Below are positions 54,005 through 60,863 of a stretch of 64,000 bases of DNA, one piece after another. The notes below the pieces were generated by a model. The model did no database searches and was not told the DNA's origin. It saw only the letters and a program-made list of their open reading frames with translations. The stretch lies in the NCBI GenBank assembly GCA_023264995.1, contig JAHFUR010000005.1, forward strand, positions 1 through 64,000, in the 5' to 3' direction. The stretch comes from Acidimicrobiia bacterium. GTDB lineage: Bacteria; Actinomycetota; Acidimicrobiia; Acidimicrobiales; AC-14. A program made the translations under genes and the position numbers. Position 1 is the stretch's first letter. Every line of letters starts with the position of its first letter.

Positions 54005-55657
54005 ATGCCGGCCGCCGTGCCGAAGACGCCGTCGCCGGCGGTCCCGGCCCTCCCTGTCGGGTCGCTGGGCGCCGGCGTGCGGTGGGCGACGCTGGCGCTC
54101 GGTGTCGTCCTGGCCGCCAGCTCCGGCATCACGACGGTCCGTGTCGCGGCGTGGGCGCTGGCCCTGGCCGGCCTGGCGTGGTGGCAGTCCCATCCCCACG
54201 CAGGTGCCGGGCGCCGGCTCCGCATCTCCGGGGCCGTGGAGCTCGCCATCGACCTGGCGGCCGTCCTCTCCACGGGCACGTGGAACTCGCCCTTCGTGTT
54301 CTGCGTGCTGGGTGGGGTCATGACGCTCGGGTTCGCCGGCGGCTTCAGCGTGGGCCTGCGAGCGGCGGCGCTCGCCAGCATCGCCATCGCCGTCCCCTAC
54401 CACCTCGGCCTGGTCCACACGACGGTCGACAACGTTGTCCTCACTGGGCAGTGGACGATCGAACTGGGCCTGGTCGCCGCCCTCGCCGGCTACGCCCGCC
54501 GGCTGTTCGGTGAGGTCCAGGAGCGCCACACGCTCACCCTCGACCGGATGAGCCAGCTCACCGAGGCGAACGACCTGCTGGTCTCGCTCCATCGCGTGGC
54601 CCAGACGCTGCCCGCGTCCCTCGACCTGCAGCAGGTGCTGACCTCGACGGTCAGCCGCCTCCGGAGCCTGATCGAGTGCGACGTCGTCGCCGTGCTGCTT
54701 CGTGACGAGGCCACCGGCGCCTGGACCGTCGGGGCCGCCGAGGGCGCCGGCCTGCCCCGGGCGCTGGCCGACGCCGACCTGCCGGCCCCGCTGGCCGCGG
54801 CCACCAGCAGCAGCGTGGCCTCGTTGGTCGTGAGCCTCGGACCGGGCGAGAGCCTCGGACCGGAGATCCTGAGCCGGTCGGGGCTGTACGCCCCGCTGCG
54901 GGCCCGGGGTGCGCTCGTGGGCCTGATCGCCCTCGAACAGCACGAGCCCGGCTTCTACGGACGCCGTGACCTACGCCTCCTCGACGGGTTCACCGAGCCG
55001 GCGGCGCTGGCGATCGACAACGCCCGATGGTTCAGCCGCCTCCGCACCATCGGGGCCGACGAGGAACGGGTCCGCATTGCCCGCGACATCCACGACAGCA
55101 TCGGTCAGTCGCTGGCGTTCGTGGCGTTCAAGCTCGACCGGCTCGCCGGCCTGGCCAAGGAGCCGGCGATGCGCGAGGAGCTCGACGGGCTCCGTACCGA
55201 GGTCAGGGGCGTGCTCACCGAAGTGCGGGACACGTTGTGCGACCTCAGGACCGATGTGACCGACACCCGCGGCCTGGTGGAGACCCTCGAGGAGTTCCTC
55301 GAGCGGGTCCGCGAGCGGGTCGACTTCGACGTTTCCTTCACCCACGAGTCGTCCGGGAGGCTCTCACTTATCCAGGAACGGGAGGTATGGCGTGTGGCCC
55401 ACGAGGCGGTGGCCAACGTCGAACACCATGCCCGACCGAAGCACCTGCGCGTACGGTGGGAGTGTGACGGGACCCGGGGCCTACTGACGGTGGCGGACGA
55501 CGGTCGCGGCTTCCCAACCGGCACCTCCGCCGGGCCGGGGAGCTACGGCATCCAGGGCATGAAGGAACGGGCCAACGCCATCGGGGCCCGACTGGAGATC
55601 GACTCCGAGCCGTTCGTCGGTACCGTGGTCGAATGCCGCTTGGAACCGGCGGCATGA
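54005..55657 (+). CDS. Membrane histidine kinase with GAF domain (NarL-type system)
   Basis: 550 residues. About five membrane segments in residues 25-165 without a large external domain, a GAF domain at about 190-340 (LDLQQVLTSTVSRLRSLIEC, APLRARGALVGLIALEQHEP), then HisKA_3 with His363 in VRIARDIHDSIGQSLAFVAF, and an HATPase_c domain (VWRVAHEAVANVEHHARPKH, VADDGRGFPTG, YGIQGMKERANAIGARLEID). Starts three bases after tadC and overlaps its response regulator. The position between platform and pilin genes argues that it controls pilus production. Confidence 0.92.
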   Translation: MPAAVPKTPSPAVPALPVGSLGAGVRWATLALGVVLAASSGITTVRVAAWALALAGLAWWQSHPHAGAGRRLRISGAVELAIDLAAVLSTGTWNSPFVFCVLGGVMTLGFAGGFSVGLRAAALASIAIAVPYHLGLVHTTVDNVVLTGQWTIELGLVAALAGYARRLFGEVQERHTLTLDRMSQLTEANDLLVSLHRVAQTLPASLDLQQVLTSTVSRLRSLIECDVVAVLLRDEATGAWTVGAAEGAGLPRALADADLPAPLAAATSSSVASLVVSLGPGESLGPEILSRSGLYAPLRARGALVGLIALEQHEPGFYGRRDLRLLDGFTEPAALAIDNARWFSRLRTIGADEERVRIARDIHDSIGQSLAFVAFKLDRLAGLAKEPAMREELDGLRTEVRGVLTEVRDTLCDLRTDVTDTRGLVETLEEFLERVRERVDFDVSFTHESSGRLSLIQEREVWRVAHEAVANVEHHARPKHLRVRWECDGTRGLLTVADDGRGFPTGTSAGPGSYGIQGMKERANAIGARLEIDSEPFVGTVVECRLEPAA

Positions 55658-56322
55658 CCGCCGCCGCGGCACAGCCCGTGCCCGCCACTCGGCTGGTGCT
55701 GGCCGACGACCACCGCATGCTCCGGGACAGCCTGCGCCGGGCCCTCGAGGAGCACGGCTTCGACGTGGTCGGTGAGGCCGCCGACGGCCAGGAGGCCGTG
55801 CGGCTGGCCCTGGCCTTGAGGCCCGACGTCGTACTGATGGACGTCTCAATGCCCGTCCTCGACGGGGTGGAAGCAACCCGCCAGCTGCACCGTGTCGCCC
55901 CCGACGCCCAGGTGGTCATGCTGACGATGCACGCCGACGGCGACGTCATGGCCCGGGCCATCCAGGCCGGCGCCGTAGGCTACCTGGTGAAGGACTGCTC
56001 GATGGACGAAGTGGTGGGCGCCATCCGCCTCGCTGCCAGCGGTGAGAGCGTGCTCTCCCCCGGGCTGGCCAGCTCGATGCTGGCCGAGATGGGAAAAGCC
56101 GATCGAGCGGGGAGCCAGGGCCCGATCATCAGTGCCCGGGAGGAGGAAGTGCTGCAACTGGTGGCCGACGGCCTGTCGCTGCCCGAGGTCGCCACCACCC
56201 TCTTCATCAGCATCAAGACGGTGAAGAACCACCTGGCCTCGATCTACTCAAAGCTCGACGCCCGCGACCGGACCCAGGCCGTCCTGCGCGCCGTGCGCAT
56301 GGGGATCATCCGCCTGGACTGA
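55654..56322 (+). CDS. NarL/LuxR-type response regulator
   Basis: 222 residues from the ATG at 55654, overlapping the kinase stop by four bases; an in-frame ATG at 55633 lies inside the kinase gene. Receiver domain: VLADDHRMLRDSLRRALEEH, phospho-acceptor Asp63 in DVVLMDVSMPVLDG, Thr in VVMLTMHADGD, Lys in GYLVKDCSMDE. C-terminal LuxR HTH: ISAREEEVLQLVADGLSLPE and FISIKTVKNHLASIYSKLDA. A good candidate to bind the AAATTGCC-type boxes found upstream of the pilin genes that begin 120 bp later. Confidence 0.93.
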   Translation: MTAAAAQPVPATRLVLADDHRMLRDSLRRALEEHGFDVVGEAADGQEAVRLALALRPDVVLMDVSMPVLDGVEATRQLHRVAPDAQVVMLTMHADGDVMARAIQAGAVGYLVKDCSMDEVVGAIRLAASGESVLSPGLASSMLAEMGKADRAGSQGPIISAREEEVLQLVADGLSLPEVATTLFISIKTVKNHLASIYSKLDARDRTQAVLRAVRMGIIRLD

Positions 56323-56352
56323 ACCCGGATGTCAGCCGGCGGAATGGGTCGA

Positions 56353-56387
56353 TTTGCCTATCAGGGGAGGGGGTGCGGGGCCGATAT
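56353..56387 (+). promoter_or_regulatory. Promoter of flp pilin gene 1
   Basis: TTGCC (56354-56358), TCAGG (56361-56365) and GCCGATAT (56380-56387). The last box is identical to the SigD-type -10 core, with 15 bases after the TCAG that occupies the -35 place. A leader of about 48 bases with a short GCCC/GGGC hairpin precedes the pilin ATG. Confidence 0.6.
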
Positions 56388-56442
56388 ATCCCTGTAGCAA
56401 TGCCCTCCAGCGGGCGCACCCGAGATGACGAGGTACTGAACA

Positions 56443-56628
56443 ATGGACATCTACAGGAACATCGCCCCCTTCCTGCGGGCACGCTTTGGCAACACCGAGC
56501 GGGGAGCGGCGCTCGTCGAGTACGCCCTCCTTCTGGCACTTATCGGGGTCGTCTGCATTGTGGCCCTGACCACCCTGGGCAACAAGGCCAGTTCGAAGTT
56601 CAACGCCGTCGGCAACTCACTGGGCTGA
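56443..56628 (+). CDS. flp: Flp pilin 1 (divergent copy)
   Basis: 61 residues. A 21-residue basic leader ends with Gly21; after the expected prepilin-peptidase cut the mature pilin starts AALVEYALLLALIGVVCIVA, with Glu at +5 and Tyr at +6, the Flp signature. The 40-residue mature protein ends KFNAVGNSLG. Compared with the other three copies it has Phe10, Asn17 and Gly35 instead of Tyr10, Asp17 and Ala35, and many silent differences. It is therefore an older duplicate. Confidence 0.95.
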   Translation: MDIYRNIAPFLRARFGNTERGAALVEYALLLALIGVVCIVALTTLGNKASSKFNAVGNSLG

Positions 56629-56652
56629 GCCTCACCCGCGTCGGCCGGACTG

Positions 56653-56680
56653 AAGGGAGTGGGCACCGTCCCACTCCCTT
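56653..56680 (+). terminator. Hairpin terminator after flp pilin 1
   Basis: Perfect 11-bp stem AAGGGAGTGGG / CCCACTCCCTT with a six-base loop. It is followed by CTCGCG rather than a T tract, so it may attenuate or stabilise the 3' end rather than fully terminate. Confidence 0.75.
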
Positions 56681-56721
56681 CTCGCGTCCACACCATCAGG
56701 ACGGTTGCTCAAAGATGAGCC

Positions 56722-56758
56722 AAATTGCCCATCAGGTCGAGGACGAACTGGCCGATGT
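56722..56758 (+). promoter_or_regulatory. Promoter of flp pilin gene 2
   Basis: AAATTGCC ending at 56729, TCAGG (56732-56736) and GCCGATGT (56751-56758), same spacing as in the other copies. The leader contains a GCCCCG/CGGGGC hairpin and GAGG nine bases before the ATG. Confidence 0.6.
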
Positions 56759-56815
56759 TCTTAGTACAACCGAAGCCCCGCACCCGGGGCCCTCACGACC
56801 CCGAGGTACACAACC

Positions 56816-57001
56816 ATGGACATCTACCGCAACATCGCCCCCTACCTGCGTGCCCGTTTCGGCGACACCGAGCGTGGTGCGGCCCTCGTGGAGTACGCCC
56901 TCCTCCTGGCCCTCATCGCCGTTGTCTGCATCGTGGCCCTGACCACCCTGGGCAACAAGGCCAGCTCGAAGTTCAACGCCGTCGGCAACTCCCTGGGCTA
57001 G
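56816..57001 (+). CDS. flp: Flp pilin 2
   Basis: 61 residues, processed after Gly21 to a mature pilin beginning AALVEYALLLALIAVVCIVA. Identical in protein to copy 4 and one residue different from copy 3 (Asn47 here, Asp47 there). Together with its promoter, leader hairpin and terminator it forms a unit of about 378 bp that is repeated almost exactly in copy 3. Major subunit of the Tad/Flp fibre. No TadV/CpaA prepilin peptidase is encoded in this window. Confidence 0.95.
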   Translation: MDIYRNIAPYLRARFGDTERGAALVEYALLLALIAVVCIVALTTLGNKASSKFNAVGNSLG

Positions 57002-57036
57002 CCGCCAGCACCATCTGACCTCCCCCCGGTCACGCA

Positions 57037-57066
57037 GAAGGGAGTGGGCTCCGGCCCACTCCCTTC
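57037..57066 (+). terminator. Hairpin terminator after flp pilin 2
   Basis: 13-bp perfect stem GAAGGGAGTGGGC / GCCCACTCCCTTC with a TCCG tetraloop. No T tract follows (TCGCG). Confidence 0.78.
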
Positions 57067-57099
57067 TCGCGTCGGCCGACCGGCGAAGGGAAATGGGCC

Positions 57100-57136
57100 A
57101 AATTACCCATCAGGTCAAGGACCAACTGGCCGATGT
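57100..57136 (+). promoter_or_regulatory. Promoter of flp pilin gene 3
   Basis: TTACC (57103-57107), TCAGG (57110-57114) and GCCGATGT (57129-57136). Nearly identical to the copy 2 promoter, with the same 65 bases from GCCGAT to the ATG. Confidence 0.6.
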
Positions 57137-57193
57137 TCTTATTACCACCGAAGCCCCGCACCCGGGGCAACCGAGACCCCGAGGTACACAACC

Positions 57194-57379
57194 ATGGACA
57201 TCTACCGCAACATCGCCCCCTACCTGCGTGCCCGTTTCGGCGACACCGAGCGTGGTGCGGCCCTCGTGGAGTACGCCCTCCTCCTGGCCCTCATCGCCGT
57301 CGTCTGCATCGTGGCCCTGACCACCCTGGGCGACAAGGCCAGCTCGAAGTTCAACGCCGTCGGCAACTCCCTGGGCTAG
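57194..57379 (+). CDS. flp: Flp pilin 3
   Basis: 61 residues, same leader and mature sequence as copies 2 and 4 except Asp47 for Asn47 (TTLGDKASSK). The ATG at 57194 follows GAGG by nine bases; a longer open frame from 57044 includes the promoter and is not used. At the DNA level it differs from copy 2 at only a few positions, indicating recent duplication or gene conversion. Confidence 0.95.
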   Translation: MDIYRNIAPYLRARFGDTERGAALVEYALLLALIAVVCIVALTTLGDKASSKFNAVGNSLG

Positions 57380-57411
57380 CCGCCACCACCATCTGACCTC
57401 CCCCCGGTCAC

Positions 57412-57452
57412 GCAGAAGGGAGTGGGCTTCGGCCCACTCCCTTCTGCTTTTT
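57412..57452 (+). terminator. Strong Rho-independent terminator after flp pilin 3
   Basis: 16-bp perfect stem beginning GCAGAAGGGAGTGGGC, UUCG tetraloop closed by C-G, and a T5 tract at 57448-57452. This is the most complete terminator of the four. Confidence 0.92.
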
Positions 57453-57508
57453 CCGCGTCAGGGGAAGGTGGGGCTCGCCGGCACACGGGCGCACCAGCCC
57501 AATGAGCC

Positions 57509-57545
57509 GAATTGCCCATTAGGTCGAGCCCGAACGTGCCGATAC
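57509..57545 (+). promoter_or_regulatory. Promoter of flp pilin gene 4
   Basis: TTGCC (57512-57516), TTAGG (57519-57523) and GCCGATAC (57538-57545). Sequence between the boxes has diverged from copies 2 and 3 while spacing and boxes are kept, which argues for selection on these bases. Confidence 0.6.
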
Positions 57546-57603
57546 ATCATCTATAACCCGCAAGCCCCGAGGGATGGGGCGCCCAATCCTTGAGAGGGAA
57601 AAC

Positions 57604-57789
57604 ATGGACATCTACCGCAACATCGCCCCCTACCTGCGTGCCCGTTTCGGCGACACCGAGCGCGGTGCGGCCCTCGTGGAGTACGCCCTCCTCCTGGCCC
57701 TCATCGCCGTTGTCTGCATCGTGGCCCTGACCACCCTGGGCAACAAGGCCAGCTCGAAGTTCAACGCCGTCGGCAACTCCCTGGGCTAG
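57604..57789 (+). CDS. flp: Flp pilin 4
   Basis: 61 residues, protein identical to copy 2. Ribosome site GAGAGGG lies close to the ATG. The leader hairpin is GCCCC/GGGGC with a different loop. Codons are almost unchanged relative to copies 2 and 3, although upstream sequence is clearly different, so the coding part seems homogenised by gene conversion or strong selection. Confidence 0.95.
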   Translation: MDIYRNIAPYLRARFGDTERGAALVEYALLLALIAVVCIVALTTLGNKASSKFNAVGNSLG

Positions 57790-57827
57790 TTCGACCCAGC
57801 CAGATCTGACCTTCCCCCCGGGTCACA

Positions 57828-57866
57828 CAGAAGGGAGCGGGCTCCGGCCCGCTCCCTTCTGCTTTT
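57828..57866. terminator. Terminator after flp pilin 4, probably bidirectional
   Basis: 15-bp perfect stem CAGAAGGGAGCGGGC / GCCCGCTCCCTTCTG with TCCG loop, then CTTTTG. The stem differs from copy 3 by a compensated pair (T-A to C-G), evidence that pairing is selected. It lies six bases from the stop of the convergent membrane-protein gene. Confidence 0.9.
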
Positions 57867-57871
57867 GCGCG

Positions 57872-59290
57872 TCAGGGCGTCGGCCGCTGCAACACGACGT
57901 AGTCGTCATCGGAGAACGTCTCCCGCCAGCCCTTGGCCTGAAGGAGCGGAACGAGCGGCTGCTTCTTCTGCCACAGGACCACGTCGATGTCCCGGCGCCC
58001 GAGCACCTCGTCCACCCCGGCCCGGGCGCCGAGCAGCGTGTCGTAGTCACGGGACACCGAGAGCGGGTACATGTCGAACCGGTCATCGATGAAGACCCGG
58101 ACGGCGGTGCCGTAGCGCAGCTCGAGGTAGTTCCCGACGAAATCCTGGTGGGCCACATGGTGGGTCGCTCCGAGGAGCTGCTCGCCCTCCATGTAGGTGG
58201 CGGCCTTGATCGGGTACCCGATGACGTCGAGGGGGTCGGACGTGAAGATCAGCACGCTGAAGACGGCGAACGCGGCGGCGATGGTGGCCAGGACGGCGCG
58301 GTTCAGCCGTGCGTTGGCGCCGGCCGCCGATGGCCGGGCCGGGGCCGGGTCCGGCCGGCGCAGCGCCCTTCCCAGCGCTGGCGCCATTACGACCGCCAAG
58401 GGCCCGATGTTGCGAGCCGCGGCCAGGGCGGCGACGATGAACGCGGCCACCGGCAGTACGTCGCGCCAGCCGACGCGAGCCCGCATGAGCAGGACGAGCG
58501 CCAACCCGAGGAACGCCAGGGCGAAGTAGCCCCCGCTGCGGGAGAAGTCGGGCGACCGCCACTCCACGATGTTCTGGAACGCGGCCCGCTTCTCACCCAA
58601 GGTCAGGGGGAAGGTGAGCAGGCGGGCCCCCAACGGGTTGGCGACGGACGCGACGAGGCCGGCCACGAACCAGCCGATGTACCGCATGGTCTCGCGGGGC
58701 CAAGCCCGCCACTCCAGCCCCTCACCCACCGCCCGAGCGCACAGCCAAGCCAGCCCCAGCGGGAACGACCCGTGACTGTTGACCCACAGCCAGACAACCG
58801 GGACGAGCAGCCATGGGCTTCGCCGCCGTTCGACCAGGGCGATGGTGACCGCCATGCAGATCAGCCCGAACAGCAACGGCCGGGGCGACCAGAGGGCCGT
58901 CCCGACACCCACCGCAGTGATCCCCGCCAGCGCGGTCCGCAAGGGCGAACCAGCCCGAGCCAGCCGTACGACGAGCCAGGCCAGCAAGGCGATGAGCACG
59001 GCCTGCTCGAACACCACCAGCTTGTAGCCGCCCAGCCGATGGGCCCACCCGTACGTCCATTCAGGGAGCCAGCTCTGGACCACCCACCGGTGGTGGACGG
59101 CCGTGTAGGAGTACGGGTCGGTGCGCGGGATGGCCCCGCCGGTGGCCATGTCGACCCCGGTCCGGAGGTGGGTGAACATGGAGTTGTCGCCGATCGGCCG
59201 GGCACCCAGCCGGAACCCGAAGAGCACGACGGCCGCGGTGAACAGCGACTCCATCTTCGGAGCCAGCACCATCTGCTTCAGTCTGGACAT
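57872..59290 (-). CDS. Polytopic membrane protein of unknown function
   Basis: 472 residues, about ten membrane segments. After the first helix an external loop reads GDNSMFTHLRTGVDMATGGA, then IPRTDPYSYTAVHHRWVVQS, a pattern with conserved His, Arg and Asp found in a widespread group of actinobacterial membrane proteins distantly like GT-C enzymes. The C-terminal 110 residues form a soluble domain (RVFIDDRFDMYPLSVSRDYD, DIDVVLWQKKQPLVPLL). It lies 33 bp downstream of rpsA on the same strand and may be partly co-transcribed. Confidence 0.65.
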   Translation of the reverse strand: MSRLKQMVLAPKMESLFTAAVVLFGFRLGARPIGDNSMFTHLRTGVDMATGGAIPRTDPYSYTAVHHRWVVQSWLPEWTYGWAHRLGGYKLVVFEQAVLIALLAWLVVRLARAGSPLRTALAGITAVGVGTALWSPRPLLFGLICMAVTIALVERRRSPWLLVPVVWLWVNSHGSFPLGLAWLCARAVGEGLEWRAWPRETMRYIGWFVAGLVASVANPLGARLLTFPLTLGEKRAAFQNIVEWRSPDFSRSGGYFALAFLGLALVLLMRARVGWRDVLPVAAFIVAALAAARNIGPLAVVMAPALGRALRRPDPAPARPSAAGANARLNRAVLATIAAAFAVFSVLIFTSDPLDVIGYPIKAATYMEGEQLLGATHHVAHQDFVGNYLELRYGTAVRVFIDDRFDMYPLSVSRDYDTLLGARAGVDEVLGRRDIDVVLWQKKQPLVPLLQAKGWRETFSDDDYVVLQRPTP

Positions 59291-59323
59291 GCCACCACCC
59301 GCCGCGGACGGGGCAAGGCCGGG

Positions 59324-60763
59324 TTAGTCGGCGGCAGGCGTCGGAGCCGGGCCCTCGCCGGCAGGTGCGGCTTCGGCCGGCGCGGGGGCGGCCGAACTGC
59401 CGAGCTCGGCGGCGTACTCAGCCCATGCCGCCTGGGCCTCGGTCTCGGGGGTGAAGTCCACGTTCGGCCCGAAGTCCCCGCTGGCATATTCGCCGATGTA
59501 GTTGCCCTCTGCGTCGTAGGCATGCTCGCCGAAGGCCTCCTGGTACTCGGCGGCCACCACGCCACCCTCGGCGGCCTGCTTGATCGAGAGGCTGATCCGC
59601 CGGCGCTGGAGGTCGAGGTCGATGATCTTGACCCACAGCTCCTCGCCGGGCGTGACGACCTGCTCGGGCAGGTCCACGTGGTGGGCCGCCATCTCCGAGA
59701 TGTGGACCAGGCCCTCGATACCCTCGCCGACCTGCACGAAGGCGCCGAAGGGCACGAGCTTGGTGACCCGGCCGTAGACCAGCTCGCCGACGCGGTGGTT
59801 GTTGGCGAACTCCTGCCACGGGTCCTGCTGGGTGGCCTTGAGCGAGAGGCTGATGCGCTCGCGGTCGAGGTCGACCTCGAGAACCTGCACCTCGATCTCG
59901 TCGCCGACCTGGACCACCGATGCCGGGTGGTCGACGTGCTTCCACGACAGCTCGGAGACATGCACGAGCCCGTCCATACCGCCCAGGTCGACGAAGGCAC
60001 CGAAGTTGACCACCGACGACACGACGCCCTTGCGGACCTCGCCGGGCTTCAGGTTCTCGAGGAAGTCCTCGCGCTGCTCCTTCTGCGTCTCCTCCAGCCA
60101 GGCCCGGCGGGACAGCACCACGTTGTTGCGGTGCTTGTCGAGCTCGATGATCTTGGCTTCCAGGTGCCGGCCGACATAGGGCTGCAGGTCGCGGACCCGG
60201 CGCAGCTCCACCAGGGACGCAGGGAGGAAGCCGCGCAGGCCGATGTCGAGGATCAGGCCGCCCTTGACCACCTCGATGACCGGGCCGGAGACGACGCCGT
60301 TGGCCTCCTTGACCCGCTCGATGGTGCCCCATGCCCGCTCGTACTGGGCCCGCTTCTTGGACAGGATCAGCCGGCCCTCCTTGTCCTCCTTCTGGAGGAC
60401 CAGGGCCTCGATCTCCTCGCCCATGGTGACGATCTCGTGGGGGTCGACGTCGTGGCGGATGGACAGCTCACGAGCCGGGATTACGCCCTCGGACTTGAAC
60501 CCGATGTCGAGCAGGACCTCGTCTTTGTCGACCTTGACCACCGTGCCGGTGACGATGTCGCCGTCGTCGAAGTTGACGATGGTGCCGTCGATGGCCTCCT
60601 CGAACGACATGCCGCCCAGGTCGTCGTCGACCACGCTCCGGAAGGTGTAGACGCCGGCTTCGTCGAAGGTGCCGGGGATGCCAGGGGCGGAGGGCGCCTG
60701 GGTTTCGGGCGCAGCGTCGGTCGTGGGGGCATCCACATCAGAGGCAGTGGTCTGGTCGGACAT
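59324..60763 (-). CDS. rpsA: 30S ribosomal protein S1
   Basis: 479 residues with four S1 (OB-fold) repeats at about 48-115, 130-200, 218-290 and 303-375; the last two are canonical (FGAFVDLGGMDGLVHVSELS; FGAFVQVGEGIEGLVHISEM). An acidic, Ala/Pro-rich tail of about 100 residues includes YDAEGNYIGEYASGDFGP, as usual for actinobacterial S1. Binds mRNA at the ribosome. In this lineage, with many leaderless mRNAs, its role may be reduced. Downstream of polA by 100 bp; the usual neighbour coaE is 15 kb away. Confidence 0.96.
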   Translation of the reverse strand: MSDQTTASDVDAPTTDAAPETQAPSAPGIPGTFDEAGVYTFRSVVDDDLGGMSFEEAIDGTIVNFDDGDIVTGTVVKVDKDEVLLDIGFKSEGVIPARELSIRHDVDPHEIVTMGEEIEALVLQKEDKEGRLILSKKRAQYERAWGTIERVKEANGVVSGPVIEVVKGGLILDIGLRGFLPASLVELRRVRDLQPYVGRHLEAKIIELDKHRNNVVLSRRAWLEETQKEQREDFLENLKPGEVRKGVVSSVVNFGAFVDLGGMDGLVHVSELSWKHVDHPASVVQVGDEIEVQVLEVDLDRERISLSLKATQQDPWQEFANNHRVGELVYGRVTKLVPFGAFVQVGEGIEGLVHISEMAAHHVDLPEQVVTPGEELWVKIIDLDLQRRRISLSIKQAAEGGVVAAEYQEAFGEHAYDAEGNYIGEYASGDFGPNVDFTPETEAQAAWAEYAAELGSSAAPAPAEAAPAGEGPAPTPAAD

Positions 60764-60863
60764 GAGTAGGTCGGCCTTCTTTCCGGACGGGAGGTCGGCG
60801 GGCGCGACGGTCGCACCTCACCGCAAGGCGATCCTACCAGTCACCCTCATCCCCCTGAACTGG

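Noticed and set aside
51719-54943. 1,074-codon minus-strand open frame opposite cpaF-tadB-tadC
   Set aside because: Antisense shadow of four well-supported Tad and kinase genes; the translation is low-complexity (Gln/Gly/Asp/Arg-rich) with no recognisable motif.
56341-57870. CRISPR-like interpretation of the repeated pilin region
   Set aside because: The repeats are whole gene cassettes of 370-410 bp with coding sequence, promoters and terminators, not short direct repeats with spacers.
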